The notes under the pieces are model-generated. The model saw only the letters and a list, made by a program, of their open reading frames with translations. It searched no databases and was not told the DNA's origin. From positions 1-64,000 of the forward strand of contig NZ_JAGGOF010000002.1 in assembly GCF_018614775.1 (NCBI RefSeq): a stretch of 64,000 bases of DNA. Reading direction: 5' to 3'. This DNA is from Pseudomonas fluorescens (GTDB lineage Bacteria > Pseudomonadota > Gammaproteobacteria > Pseudomonadales > Pseudomonadaceae). A program made the translations under genes and the position numbers. Positions 11,351 through 19,917 of this stretch are shown here, piece by piece; position 1 is the stretch's first letter; each line of letters opens with the position of its first letter.

Positions 11351-11377
11351 ACGGCACCGGGAGGTGCCGTTTTTTTA
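11351..11377 (+). terminator. Rho-independent terminator of the importer operon
   Basis: ACGGCACC (11351-11358), loop GGGA, GGTGCCGT (11363-11370), then a run of T to 11377. A perfect 8-bp GC-rich stem with a tight loop and T tract. Confidence 0.95.
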
Positions 11378-11423
11378 TTGAGCTGTGGAGGGGCCTCTGA
11401 TTTTCGAAGCCACCCTGAGATCC

Positions 11424-11512
11424 CTTGTGGGAGCAAAGCTTGCTGGCGATGAAGGCGCCACGATCGACTGACTGTGTTTTCGTTCATCGCCAGCAAGCTT
11501 TGCTCCCACAAG
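11424..11512. repeat. REP pair (variant with GCAAAGCTTGCTGGCGAT core)
   Basis: CTTGTGGGAGCAAAGCTTGC and its reverse complement ending at 11512, about 35 bp apart. This is a different REP subtype from most others in the window, which have GAGCGAGCCTGCTCG or GAGCGGGCTTGCTCG cores. Confidence 0.85.
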
Positions 11513-11552
11513 CCCTCTCCCACAGCGGAGGGGTGACATCAGTGAGCCTGAA

Positions 11553-12494
11553 TCAACCCGCCTTGACGGTGTTGGCCTTGGGCGCTCCGGCCACCGGAGA
11601 GGGGCGGGACTTCATCAAGGCATCCAGCGCCTGCCGGTAGTTTCTGCCGGCCAGGCTCATGCTGTTGTTGTGGGTGGCTCCAGGCACCAGCAACAGGCGC
11701 TTGGGTTCCTGGGCGGCATTGAACAGTTGTTCGCTGAAACGCGGCGGCACGTAGCGGTCGGCGGCGCCGTGCACCACCAGCAGCGGCATGTTGATCTCGT
11801 GGATCTTGTCGATGGAGTCGAATTTCTGTGAGAGCAACCAGCGCACTGGCAGCGATGTGTTCGCCATGGCCGTGGCGACATCTCCCAGGGAGGTGAACGT
11901 GGACTCGATGACCAAACCGCGGGCCGGTACAACGCTGCCACTCTTCGCGGCTTTCTGGCCCAGTTCTGCCGCGAGGTCCACCGCGACCGCACCGCCCAGG
12001 GAGTGACCGTAGATCAGTCGCAGCGCCGGGTCCGGTTGCAGCACTTCCAGCCGTGCCCAGGCGATCCGAGCATCCTCATACACACTGGCTTCCGAGGGCA
12101 GGTCACCATGGCTCTTGCCAAAGCCCCGGTAGTCGATCGCCAGTACGGAAAAGCCCAGGTCCCTCAACTGCTGGATACGAAACAATTGCCCGGTCAGGTT
12201 CCAGCGCACACCATGCAGGTACAGGATCGCCGGCGCGTTCTTGCGCTCGGCCGGCCACCACCAACCGTGGATGTTCTCCCCGGCCTTGAAATGCTTGGGC
12301 TTGAGATCGAACTCCTGCACGCTGCTGGGCAAACCGCTGAACCAGCTCGCTGTTCCCGGCTCGATGCGAAACACCAGCTCGCGCTCCTTGTGCTGCAACA
12401 CCGCGCAACCCACCGGCAGCCCGACCAGCATCGCGGTCATGCACGCCAACGCCAGCCAGCGTCGCCCAGTACGAGGAAGTGAAAATAACGGCAT
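11553..12494 (-). CDS. Alpha/beta hydrolase, exported
   Basis: A 313-residue hydrolase. The start carries a basic then hydrophobic segment ending V-G-L-P-V-G-C, a possible lipobox (cysteine 30). The oxyanion region is YLHGVRWNLTG, the nucleophile elbow GHSLGG, the acid D in HGAADRYVPP and the catalytic H in GATHNNS. It belongs to the prolyl-oligopeptidase-like / YqiA-FrsA-type family with unknown substrate (ester or peptide). It stands alone on the minus strand, downstream of and converging with the importer operon. The lipoprotein prediction is less sure than the fold. Confidence 0.8.
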   Translation of the reverse strand: MPLFSLPRTGRRWLALACMTAMLVGLPVGCAVLQHKERELVFRIEPGTASWFSGLPSSVQEFDLKPKHFKAGENIHGWWWPAERKNAPAILYLHGVRWNLTGQLFRIQQLRDLGFSVLAIDYRGFGKSHGDLPSEASVYEDARIAWARLEVLQPDPALRLIYGHSLGGAVAVDLAAELGQKAAKSGSVVPARGLVIESTFTSLGDVATAMANTSLPVRWLLSQKFDSIDKIHEINMPLLVVHGAADRYVPPRFSEQLFNAAQEPKRLLLVPGATHNNSMSLAGRNYRQALDALMKSRPSPVAGAPKANTVKAG

Positions 12495-12709
12495 CGAGGT
12501 GGTTCACTACTCAAGACAGAAGATGCGTTTTAGCAGATTCGCTCGAAGGATGGCACGATTTCGGACGGCTGTTGGTTGGCACCGGCGTAACCTTGGGATT
12601 CTGCATGGTTCAAGGCGTGCACATCATCAATCCTGCTGCAACCCGATCGAACTCCCCCGTCCAGCCTCACTCGAAAACTCAACACCCTTAAAACATCGAG
12701 GACGATGCC

Positions 12710-12946
12710 ATGACGACTCATGATTCCAGCAGCAAAAACCGGGCGGGCGAAGGGGCAGGGGCCATGCCGGCCAAAGATGCCAGTGGTGAACCGGTCGCGG
12801 TGGTTGAGCGGGACATCCACCACCCGGACCCCGCCACTGAAAAGGTCGATAAGGTGATCACGCCCAAGTCGATCAGGAGCCGGGAGCAAGACGCGGAAAA
12901 ACTGCAGGAGAAGGTCACGCAGGTGGAGAAGAAGCTCGATCGATGA
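12710..12946 (+). CDS. Small hydrophilic protein, unknown
   Basis: A 78-residue, highly charged protein (MTTHDSSSKN start; V-V-E-R-D-I-H-H-P-D-P in the middle; C-terminal heptad-like EKLQEKVTQVEKKL). Likely partly disordered with a short C-terminal helix or coiled coil. GAGGACG precedes the ATG by a sensible distance. No family recognised. Resembles in style the small hydrophilic proteins at 40636-41079. Divergent from the hydrolase at 11553. Confidence 0.6.
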   Translation: MTTHDSSSKNRAGEGAGAMPAKDASGEPVAVVERDIHHPDPATEKVDKVITPKSIRSREQDAEKLQEKVTQVEKKLDR

Positions 12947-12964
12947 CACCGGTATCGGGTCATA

Positions 12965-12991
12965 GCGCGGGGATAACGGTTGCTCCCGCGC
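12965..12991. terminator. Hairpin after the exopolysaccharide operon
   Basis: GCGCGGG and CCCGCGC arms around a 13-14 nt loop, between the ends of the small hydrophilic gene and the last exopolysaccharide gene. No T tract on either strand, so only a candidate terminator. Confidence 0.3.
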
Positions 12992-13018
12992 CACGGGTAG
13001 ATGCCCGGATTCGCTGAG

Positions 13019-13813
13019 TCAGCGTGCTTCGCCAAATTCAGCCAGCCCCAGCCGCTGTTTCGCACCGCCATACGGTACCTTGGGCACCCCATCGAGGCGC
13101 TTGCGCAACACCTCGGTCAATGAGCGCCCGGCTTCCAGGCTGGCATCGCCAAAGTCACCTTCCAGGTGCAACGGATGGACGATCACTTCCAGGGAGCCGT
13201 GGTCCGGTGGCGCGGCGTGTTGCAGGTCGGCCGGTGTGCAGACGTAGTCGGCCGTGGCGCCGCTCAGGTGGCGCAGGCGCCGGTTGAGCAGCGTCTTGAA
13301 GACGCGTTTGGGCAGGTTCAGGTTCGGCCCCAGGTTGCGTGCCAGGCGTATGGGCACGTTGTGCCGGGCGGCGAAGCGGGCCACCAGTTCGCCGATGGGC
13401 CAGATGTTGTGCACATGCTGGTGGGAGTCGAGATGACTGGGCCGCACGCCGTGGTCCAGGCAGCGTTGCCACTGGGCTTCGAGTTCTTCCTGCACTGCCG
13501 CCTGGTCCTTTGCGTCCAGACGCAGGGCATAGCGCGACAGGTTCAGGTCGAATTCACCGTCGGCGTTGCAAAAGGTGCGGCGCGATGCAATCGGCTGGCT
13601 CAGCGGCGAGCCGTAAGTGATGTTGAAGTGCAGGCCGACGCGCCCTTTTATCATGGGTTGGCGGGCCATTTCACAGGCTTGCTCGAAACCCGGGGTATTG
13701 GCCATCGCCGTTGCGGAGCTGATGACACCTGCCTTGAAGGCCGATTGGATGACTGCGTTGTCGCTGAAGCTGAGTCCGAAGTCGTCAGCGTTGATAATGA
13801 CTTGGTGAGGCAT
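13019..13813 (-). CDS. YdjC/ChbG-HpnK-type carbohydrate deacetylase
   Basis: A 264-residue enzyme starting MPHQVIINADDFGLS, with the metal-binding pair NADDFG (8-13) and later HLDSHQHVH and VHPLH. This is the YdjC superfamily, which removes N-acetyl groups from small sugars (ChbG) or acts in hopanoid synthesis (HpnK). No other hopanoid gene is nearby, so a role in editing the exopolysaccharide or its precursor is more likely (inference from context). It is the last gene of the 17-gene run and overlaps the preceding acyltransferase by 29 bp. The start at 13813 is chosen for its AGGAG site and the family's usual N-terminus. Confidence 0.85.
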   Translation of the reverse strand: MPHQVIINADDFGLSFSDNAVIQSAFKAGVISSATAMANTPGFEQACEMARQPMIKGRVGLHFNITYGSPLSQPIASRRTFCNADGEFDLNLSRYALRLDAKDQAAVQEELEAQWQRCLDHGVRPSHLDSHQHVHNIWPIGELVARFAARHNVPIRLARNLGPNLNLPKRVFKTLLNRRLRHLSGATADYVCTPADLQHAAPPDHGSLEVIVHPLHLEGDFGDASLEAGRSLTEVLRKRLDGVPKVPYGGAKQRLGLAEFGEAR

Positions 13814-14963
13814 GATCGCTCTCCTTGCTCTTGGTATTGGATGATGAAACAGTCGTTGCATTCGGTTTGGTCGCACGCTTGCCAAGCCACGGCTTGAGAC
13901 TTTTCCATAGCCGTAACGCCAGCCCCAGAACCAGGCCACCGGGGCGCCAGGAATAGAAACTCCAGCGCCAGTGCTCCAGTTGCCCGGTCATGCGTTCATG
14001 CAGTTGATGGCTGGAGTTTTCCAGGCTGACCCGGGAAGCGTCGATCCAGCGCCAGTTTTCGTCCAGCCCCCAGCGGATCCACTCCTCCAGCAGCACCCGG
14101 CCGCTGCCCAGGTCGGCATGCTCAGGCAGGAACGCCAGGTTGTAGTCGTACAAGCGCCCTTGCTCCAGCAGGCCGAGGCGATAGCTGATGCAATGCCCAT
14201 CCAGTTCGAGCATCACCACCCGCACCAGCCCGTCGGCGGCGAGGGCTGTGAAGGCGTGGTTCATCCATTGTCGGTGCATGGGGGCGGAGAAGATGCCGAC
14301 ACCTTCTTCGCCTTTCCAACTGACCGCCTCGACCTCGGCGAGGGTTCGCAGCAGCGGGCCCATGCCGATGGCATCCGGCGTCACCCGCTGGATACGGGCA
14401 CCGCACGCGGCGATCCGCTTACGCGCCCGACGCAGCTTGTAGCGTGGATCGCCAGAGACTTCCTGATGATCACTGTCGCTGATCAAGTGCACCGGAACCC
14501 GGCAACTGAGCCGCCGCTCCCCGGTGGAACTCAGTGTCATCCAGGCGCTAAGGACGCTTTGCTTGCCGACCGGCTCCACCACTTCATTGAGTTGCAGCAT
14601 CGCGTGGGGCACCTGCTGACGGATCTGCATCAGCGCCTGGCCCATGCCTTCAGCGTCCAGGCGCGCCAGCAGGGCGATGCGGTCGGCCAAGGGGTAACCC
14701 AAGTGATGCAACACCCGGAATCGCAGTCCGCCGATACGCTCACGTCCCGAAACCAGGGGCAGGCATAGGGACAAGTCCTGATCCTGCCAGCCCAGCAGCA
14801 CATGCAATTGCTGATCAGGCGACAGGGCAAATTCCGCCGCCTGCAGCCAGGCCAGGGTGTTGAACGGTGTTGCGTCGGCCACCTGGGTTCGCAGCTGTTC
14901 ATAAGCTGATACAGGAAAGTCCGCCGCGCCCAGGGAGCGACACCATTGGAACCGGATAGTCAT
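13785..14963 (-). CDS. FemAB/CelD-like GNAT acyltransferase
   Basis: A 392-residue protein of the CelD/BcsL-like GNAT (Acetyltransf_6) type. Support comes from the overall layout: an N-terminal half with F-N-T-L-A-W-L (residues 34-40) and a C-terminal GNAT half with RVVMLELDGHCISYRLGLL, then LYDYNLAFLPEH...GSGRVLLEEWIRWGLDENWRWID. Such proteins occur in cellulose and capsule clusters and are presumed to acylate sugars; cytoplasmic. It starts 5 bp after the stop of the preceding GNAT-like gene and overlaps the deacetylase. Confidence 0.75.
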   Translation of the reverse strand: MTIRFQWCRSLGAADFPVSAYEQLRTQVADATPFNTLAWLQAAEFALSPDQQLHVLLGWQDQDLSLCLPLVSGRERIGGLRFRVLHHLGYPLADRIALLARLDAEGMGQALMQIRQQVPHAMLQLNEVVEPVGKQSVLSAWMTLSSTGERRLSCRVPVHLISDSDHQEVSGDPRYKLRRARKRIAACGARIQRVTPDAIGMGPLLRTLAEVEAVSWKGEEGVGIFSAPMHRQWMNHAFTALAADGLVRVVMLELDGHCISYRLGLLEQGRLYDYNLAFLPEHADLGSGRVLLEEWIRWGLDENWRWIDASRVSLENSSHQLHERMTGQLEHWRWSFYSWRPGGLVLGLALRLWKSLKPWLGKRATKPNATTVSSSNTKSKESDHASPSHYQR

Positions 14964-14968
14964 GGACG

Positions 14969-15658
14969 TCAGGCCGCCGCAGTGGATGGAACCGACTTGG
15001 CCGGTTTACGAAAAGAGTCCAGGACCGAGCCGGTGTAAAACGTGTCACGGAAGAACCGCCAGCGACCGAACAATTGGTACATATGGGTGATCTGGCCGCG
15101 CTCCTGATAGTCCATGCGCAGGTGCAGCTTGACGGCTGGAACGTTACTCAGTTCGAAGACAGCAACCGCTTTATTGCAACCCTGCTCGGCCATGGCTTTC
15201 CACAGATCCAGTTGCAGATCCACCGATAGCCGGGTCCCCCAGTAGGCGCGGTACAGCTCACCGCAGAATTGAAAGAACTCACCGGGTTTGATCGGGAACC
15301 AGCAGCGAAAGAAATGGCGGTCGAAGTAGTCTCGTGTACTGCCCCAGATAAAAGCGACGGTGTCACCCTTGTCGTCCAGGTACATGATTCCGGTGTGGCC
15401 TTCGGCGGCCAGCTCGCGCATGGTCTCGGCATGGTCGCGAAAGTACGTGGCAAAGGCATCGGTATTACGGGTGTTGATTATTTCCCGGCGCAACGGCGTA
15501 TAGGGCCTGAGGTTGTTGGGCCGTATCGGACTGACCAGGTCGCGTTCCATCCACACCAGTTGCTCGTGGAAATACACGTAATGTCGGCACAGCTGCTTTA
15601 GAACAGCGCGCAGACCTTTTTTCCGAATGCGATCACGCAATTTTTGCAGAACGTTCAT
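14969..15658 (-). CDS. GNAT-like acyltransferase, second tandem copy
   Basis: A 229-residue protein, about 65 percent identical by hand count and gap-free to the neighbour at 15738-16427. GNAT-like traits: D-T-V-A-F-I-W (strand 4 region), a segment rich in aromatic residues and R/G, and a late L-H-L-R-M-D-Y-Q-E-R-G resembling the GNAT N-x-x-x-x-x-Y-x-K-x-G-F-x-x-x-G end. The pattern is loose, so the family call is moderate. The start at 15658 is shared with the paralogue (MNxLQKLRDRI) and has AGGAGG just upstream. Probably modifies a sugar of the exopolysaccharide. Confidence 0.65.
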   Translation of the reverse strand: MNVLQKLRDRIRKKGLRAVLKQLCRHYVYFHEQLVWMERDLVSPIRPNNLRPYTPLRREIINTRNTDAFATYFRDHAETMRELAAEGHTGIMYLDDKGDTVAFIWGSTRDYFDRHFFRCWFPIKPGEFFQFCGELYRAYWGTRLSVDLQLDLWKAMAEQGCNKAVAVFELSNVPAVKLHLRMDYQERGQITHMYQLFGRWRFFRDTFYTGSVLDSFRKPAKSVPSTAAA

Positions 15659-15737
15659 GGTGCCTCCTGACGGGCGGCGGTTGGGGAAAGCCCCCATTGC
15701 GAGTTTGCTCTCGATGGGGGTTGGATCGCCATGGACA

Positions 15738-16427
15738 TCAGGCAGGCGCAGTCGACGGAAGCGGCGGTGCCGGTTTACGAAAGGCGTTCAGTGCCGAGCC
15801 GCGGTAGAGCGTGTCGCGGAAAAACCGCCAGCGACCGAACAGGCGATACACGTGGGTGATCTTGCCGCGCTCCTGGAAGCCCATGCGCAGGTGCATCTTG
15901 ATCCCCTGGATGTTTTGCAAATCGCAGACATCGACCATGGTGTTGCAACCGTGGCCTGCCATGACTTTCCACATTTCCAACTGCATGTCCGCCGATATAC
16001 GGGAACCCCAGTATTCACGGATCGCCTCGCCACCGAACTGAAAATACTCGCCAGGCTTGATCGGAAAATTGCAGCGATAGAAATGGCGGTCGAAATAGTC
16101 CCGCGTACTGGCCCAGGCGAAACCCACGGTGTCGCCCTGATCATCCAGGTACATCAAGCCTGTGTAGCCCTCGGCCGCCAGCTCGCGCATGGTTTCGACG
16201 CGGTCGCCGAAGTGCCGGGCAAAAGCATCGGCATTGCTGACCGTGATGAATTCCAGACGCATCGGCGGGTAGGGCTTGAGGTGATGCGGCGGTAGCGGGA
16301 CCCGCACGTCGTGCTCCAGCCACACCAGTCGCGAATGGAGAAACACGTAGCGGCGTATCACCTGTTTCAGCATAGCGCGCAGGCCTTTCTTCTGAATGCG
16401 ATCACGCAATTTCTGCAGTGGGTTCAT
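15738..16427 (-). CDS. GNAT-like acyltransferase, first tandem copy
   Basis: A 229-residue paralogue of the next gene. Conserved blocks shared by both include ETMRELAAEG, STRDYFDRHF, FPIKPGE and LFGRWRFFRDT. The GNAT-like C-terminal part reads M-H-L-R-M-G-F-Q-E-R-G. The start overlaps the stop of the glycosidase gene as ATGA, and an AGGAGGCACC site precedes it. The same ribosome site and flanking bases precede the second copy, showing that the duplication took the leader along. Confidence 0.65.
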   Translation of the reverse strand: MNPLQKLRDRIQKKGLRAMLKQVIRRYVFLHSRLVWLEHDVRVPLPPHHLKPYPPMRLEFITVSNADAFARHFGDRVETMRELAAEGYTGLMYLDDQGDTVGFAWASTRDYFDRHFYRCNFPIKPGEYFQFGGEAIREYWGSRISADMQLEMWKVMAGHGCNTMVDVCDLQNIQGIKMHLRMGFQERGKITHVYRLFGRWRFFRDTLYRGSALNAFRKPAPPLPSTAPA

Positions 16428-18616
16428 GGTGCCTCCTGACGGGTGGCGGGGTGGGGAAAGGAGGAAGCGCTCCAGCCCAGGGCAAACAGGGTTTCCCCAG
16501 GTAGGAGAAAGTGGATCTGGCCGGCCTCGCAGTTGAACGAGGCGTTGCGGCTGCGGTTGTCCGGGCCGAAATACACCAGGGTCGGCTGTGCCTGCGGGCA
16601 GGTCGGGCCATCGAGGCTGACCTGTTGCGCTCGGGTGCTTTTGTTCACCCCCAACAGGCTGCGCTGCGCGCCGGTGGCCATCGCCAGGGCGTCCACTTCA
16701 AAGGCGTCGTTGTCCAGGCGCAGCACCTGGTCGAGCCAATGCTGCTGGATGAATTGCTGGGCCAGGCCTACCGGCTTGAGTTCGAAGCGATCATTGCCCA
16801 GGACCCGGACCATGCCCTTGGGGTACTCCGGTTCGTCGGCGCACTGGAACCAGTTGAGCATGTCCAGCAGGCCGTCGGCGGAGGCGTTGATCACCACGGA
16901 CGTCCACCACAGGGCTGCATAGTGGGTTTCCTGGTCGTAGGGGCTCAGGCTCGAGCCGCTGGACATGTTGGTCTGGTCCAGCAGCAATGCCTTGCGTGGT
17001 CGACCGTTGATGTCCAGGCCGACCAGGTCGGCGGCCCGGCGCACGCTGTCGCGGTACACCCGCGTGGCGAGCAGGTCGCGAACCATCCACTCATGCCAGG
17101 CCAGGGCATCGATCTGATCGCCGTACTTGTCCAGCAGACGCCGCGCCCAGTCGATACCGCGTTTGTCGGCGGCGTTTTCGGCCAGGGGACCGTTGGTGAA
17201 CCGCGAGCTGGCCGGGACAGCAATCCGCACGCCGGCGCGGGCGTTGGCGGGCAGGGCGTTGACCTCATTGGCCATGCTCTCGAACACTTGTCGGTAGCTG
17301 TCGAAATCGGGGTAGTTGAGGTTCGGCTCATCGGCGAAACCGAGGTAGTGCAGCCCTTTGCCGCCCAGGGCGCGCGTCGATTCGAGCCAGGCCTGCAAGC
17401 CGCCGTTGCTGACCCGGTCGGCCTGCAGGTCGGCTTTGCGCCCGCTGCCGGCGAGCAGGGTAATGTCCTGGGTGATGCCGAAGCGGTCCTGGTACAGGCG
17501 CCGGAAGCGGTCCTCGTAGGCGGGTTTGGCCGCGATGACGTCGACGATGCTGTAGTAGCTGGCCGCCCGAGGCTTGAGCGCGTCGATGATCGGGTACGCG
17601 GCGGGTGGCGGCAGGGCGTAGGGCAAGGACATTCCCAGTCGTGGGGTGGTGCCCAGCGCCTCGTCGTGAACCCTCAGATGCGCTTGCCCCGGATCCTCGC
17701 GCAGCGGTTGCAGTTGCGCCGGCGCCCGGGCAAACAGGTTGGCGGTGCCGTCCAGCCAGAACGCCGCCTTGCCATTGCCCAGCAGACGCAGGCGCCAGAC
17801 CTGATCGACGTCGGTAACGGGCAGAGCCAGTTGATCGAACTGCCAATAGGCGGGGTAGGGCTTGAGGTCCAGTTGCAGCTGTTTGCCGTCGGCGACGCGC
17901 CGGGCTTGCAGGCCTCGCACGCCGCCGTGGAACTTGCCCGCCAGCACCGCCCGCTCACCGGCCGCGACCTTGAAATACAGCTCATCGCCGTCGTGGGTCT
18001 CGGCACTGAAATGCACCTTGGCCGGGGCGAACTGCGCCTGGGTGCGGGCATCGTGCTCGACGCTGTAGCGGCGAAAACTGTAGCCGGGGACTTCCAGCCG
18101 GTAGCTGGCTGGGCCTGGCAGCAATGGCCATTGCTGCTCGCCACGTACCTGGTCGGCCTTGATCAGGCGCTCACCCGCCAGGCGGCCCTGGCCGTTCAGC
18201 AGGTAGATGTGCTCGGCGTTTGCATCGGCCTGCCAGGCTGGGACCCAGCGCACGGTCACGGTGTCCGGCCGGTCGGTCTGCAAGTACAGGCTGCCGTCGC
18301 GGATACCGGTCCAGGTCATGGCTGCGCCATGGGCCGACAGCGCCAGGGCCCACAAGCATGCGCCTATCACCCAGCACCGCGTCGCCCCCATCGCGAGCAA
18401 GCTCGCTCCCACCCTGGATCTGTGCCAGGCCACGATACCGGGCTCGGCGAAAGTCCCCTGTGGGAGCGGGCTTGCCCGCGAAGGGGCCGTCACATCCAAC
18501 CTCTGCGCAAGCCGAGCCAGCGCTTTCGCGAGCAAGCCCGCTCCCACAGGGTAATCGCCGTCCCTTGTGGGAGCGAGCCTGCTCGCGATGGCGGACTGTC
18601 GGGCGACGACATTCAT
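16424..18616 (-). CDS. PslG-like glycoside hydrolase with REP-derived N-terminus
   Basis: From the ATG at 18616, which overlaps the flippase stop as ATGA, the frame runs 730 codons. The first 75 codons are almost entirely REP repeats. Then comes a clear signal peptide starting MGATRCWVIGACLW (Met at 18391) with cleavage near AHGA, leaving about 635 mature residues. The catalytic part has F-A-D-E-P-N-L-N, resembling the N-E-P acid/base motif of clan GH-A (GH39 such as PslG), and ALLLDQTNMSSGSS later. A periplasmic glycosidase acting on the nascent polymer is inferred. The downstream start at 18391 may be the working one. Confidence 0.7.
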   Translation of the reverse strand: MNVVARQSAIASRLAPTRDGDYPVGAGLLAKALARLAQRLDVTAPSRASPLPQGTFAEPGIVAWHRSRVGASLLAMGATRCWVIGACLWALALSAHGAAMTWTGIRDGSLYLQTDRPDTVTVRWVPAWQADANAEHIYLLNGQGRLAGERLIKADQVRGEQQWPLLPGPASYRLEVPGYSFRRYSVEHDARTQAQFAPAKVHFSAETHDGDELYFKVAAGERAVLAGKFHGGVRGLQARRVADGKQLQLDLKPYPAYWQFDQLALPVTDVDQVWRLRLLGNGKAAFWLDGTANLFARAPAQLQPLREDPGQAHLRVHDEALGTTPRLGMSLPYALPPPAAYPIIDALKPRAASYYSIVDVIAAKPAYEDRFRRLYQDRFGITQDITLLAGSGRKADLQADRVSNGGLQAWLESTRALGGKGLHYLGFADEPNLNYPDFDSYRQVFESMANEVNALPANARAGVRIAVPASSRFTNGPLAENAADKRGIDWARRLLDKYGDQIDALAWHEWMVRDLLATRVYRDSVRRAADLVGLDINGRPRKALLLDQTNMSSGSSLSPYDQETHYAALWWTSVVINASADGLLDMLNWFQCADEPEYPKGMVRVLGNDRFELKPVGLAQQFIQQHWLDQVLRLDNDAFEVDALAMATGAQRSLLGVNKSTRAQQVSLDGPTCPQAQPTLVYFGPDNRSRNASFNCEAGQIHFLLPGETLFALGWSASSFPHPATRQEAP
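18390..18592. repeat. Cluster of four REP units inside the glycosidase reading frame
   Basis: REP units at about 18390-18413, 18460-18484, 18525-18549 and 18566-18592 in alternating orientation. The middle two form a standard pair with a GCGGGCTTGC core; the outer two have a GCGAGC core. The whole block keeps the reading frame open with no stop for 75 codons. Confidence 0.9.
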
Positions 18617-19917
18617 GCCGATTTCCTCATCAGCATCTGGCGCATCGGCAGCAGGTCGCTGGGCAGAATGATCAGCGTCTGCCATAACGCCACGCCGCTG
18701 AGGCGGCAATACATCGCCAGCAAAGCGAGGGTCACCCCCAGATAAGCGATGGAAGACGCCGCGGCGGCGCCGACGATGCCGTAGCGAGGAATCAACAGCA
18801 GGTTCAGCGCCAGGTTCAGCAACGCACCCGCGCCCATCAGCAGTGAAACGCTGCCGGGCCGGTTCTTGCCCAGCAGGTCCAGGCGCAGGATGCTCGCATA
18901 GCACAGCCCGAAGAGCCCCGGCAGCAACGCCAGCAAGGCCGGGTACGCCGGTTGGTAGGCGGCGCCGAACAAAGTGACGATCAGCCATTGGCCGATCAGC
19001 GCCATGCCCAGGCAGGCACCGAGCATCACGGTGGCGGTCAGGCGCAGGGCCAGGGGCGTCAGGCGCTGCATGTCGCGGTCCTGTTGCAACAAGCGCTTCA
19101 TCAGCGGCGTGGTGACGGCTTCCGGCACGATCAGCAGCAATTCGGCGGCGGCGCTGGCCATGGCGTAGTGACCCAGGGCGGTGCTGCCCAGCAGGGCGCC
19201 GATGAACAGGTAGTCCGAGCGCAGGATCACCTGCTGGAACAGCAGGTCCGGGTGGCTGCGGGCGCCGTAGCGCAGCAGCTCGCCCTGGCTGGCGCGGTTC
19301 CATTGCAGCGACACATCGTGGTCGCGCCGCAACCAGACCCAGCCAGCCAGCACCACCAGGCTCAGGCCCGTCAGCCAACTGATCAGCGCCGCCTCCAGGG
19401 CCGCGTCTTTCCACATCCAGAACAACGCCAGGAACAGCAACAGCGGCGCCACGGATTCCATCAGGCGCAAGGCATTGAAGCCGCCCACGCCCCCTGAAGC
19501 ATTGTGCAACGTGAGCAGGCCGCTCTTGAGCACGGTCAACGGCACGGCGATCAACAGCAGCCAGGCCAGCACACCCAACTGCAGGGTGATGTCCAGTTCA
19601 GCGCCGAACTCACGCGCCAGCGCCACCACCAACAGGGTCAACAACCCGGCCAGCAGGCAACCGAACACCAGCACCTGGCTGAGCAGCAGGCCCATCGAGC
19701 GCTGCTGCGCCGCCTGATAACCCACGGCGGAATTCAGCCCGCCACTGGTGGCGGCGCTGATCAGGTCCGGCAGGGTGCTGAGCAAGGCAAACAGGCCGCG
19801 TTCGCTGGGCCCGAGAATCCGCGCCAGCAGCACATTGCGCAGCAGGCGCAGGCCGATCATTGCCAGGCGCGTGCCCATGCTCAGCAGCAAATGTTTGAGG
19901 TAATGACCGCGGCTCAT
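18613..19917 (-). CDS. Wzx-type polysaccharide flippase
   Basis: A 434-residue protein with 12 or so hydrophobic segments and few charged loops, matching the MATE/MOP polysaccharide-transporter family. Near the start: R-L-L-R-N-V-L-L-A-R-I-L-G-P-S-E-R-G-L-F-A-L, the usual 'A-R-x-L-G-P-x-x-x-G' block. It would move the lipid-linked repeat unit across the inner membrane. ATGA overlaps link it to the deacetylase upstream and the glycosidase downstream. Confidence 0.88.
   Translation of the reverse strand: MSRGHYLKHLLLSMGTRLAMIGLRLLRNVLLARILGPSERGLFALLSTLPDLISAATSGGLNSAVGYQAAQQRSMGLLLSQVLVFGCLLAGLLTLLVVALAREFGAELDITLQLGVLAWLLLIAVPLTVLKSGLLTLHNASGGVGGFNALRLMESVAPLLLFLALFWMWKDAALEAALISWLTGLSLVVLAGWVWLRRDHDVSLQWNRASQGELLRYGARSHPDLLFQQVILRSDYLFIGALLGSTALGHYAMASAAAELLLIVPEAVTTPLMKRLLQQDRDMQRLTPLALRLTATVMLGACLGMALIGQWLIVTLFGAAYQPAYPALLALLPGLFGLCYASILRLDLLGKNRPGSVSLLMGAGALLNLALNLLLIPRYGIVGAAAASSIAYLGVTLALLAMYCRLSGVALWQTLIILPSDLLPMRQMLMRKSA

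Noticed and set aside
12479..12691. A 70-codon plus-strand ORF with a hydrophobic middle
   Set aside because: It overlaps the start of the hydrolase gene on the other strand and has no ribosome site.
13814..13939. N-terminal extension of the YdjC/HpnK deacetylase
   Set aside because: The ATG at 13813 has an AGGAG site and gives the conserved MPxxVIxNADDFG start; the upstream part lies inside the preceding gene in another frame.
18390..18592. Repeats resembling a short CRISPR-like array
   Set aside because: The units are REP palindromes in alternating orientation with uneven spacing, and no cas genes are nearby.
16511..18745. A 744-codon plus-strand frame opposite the glycosidase
   Set aside because: Its translation has no family features, and the minus strand carries a continuous operon with ATGA overlaps.
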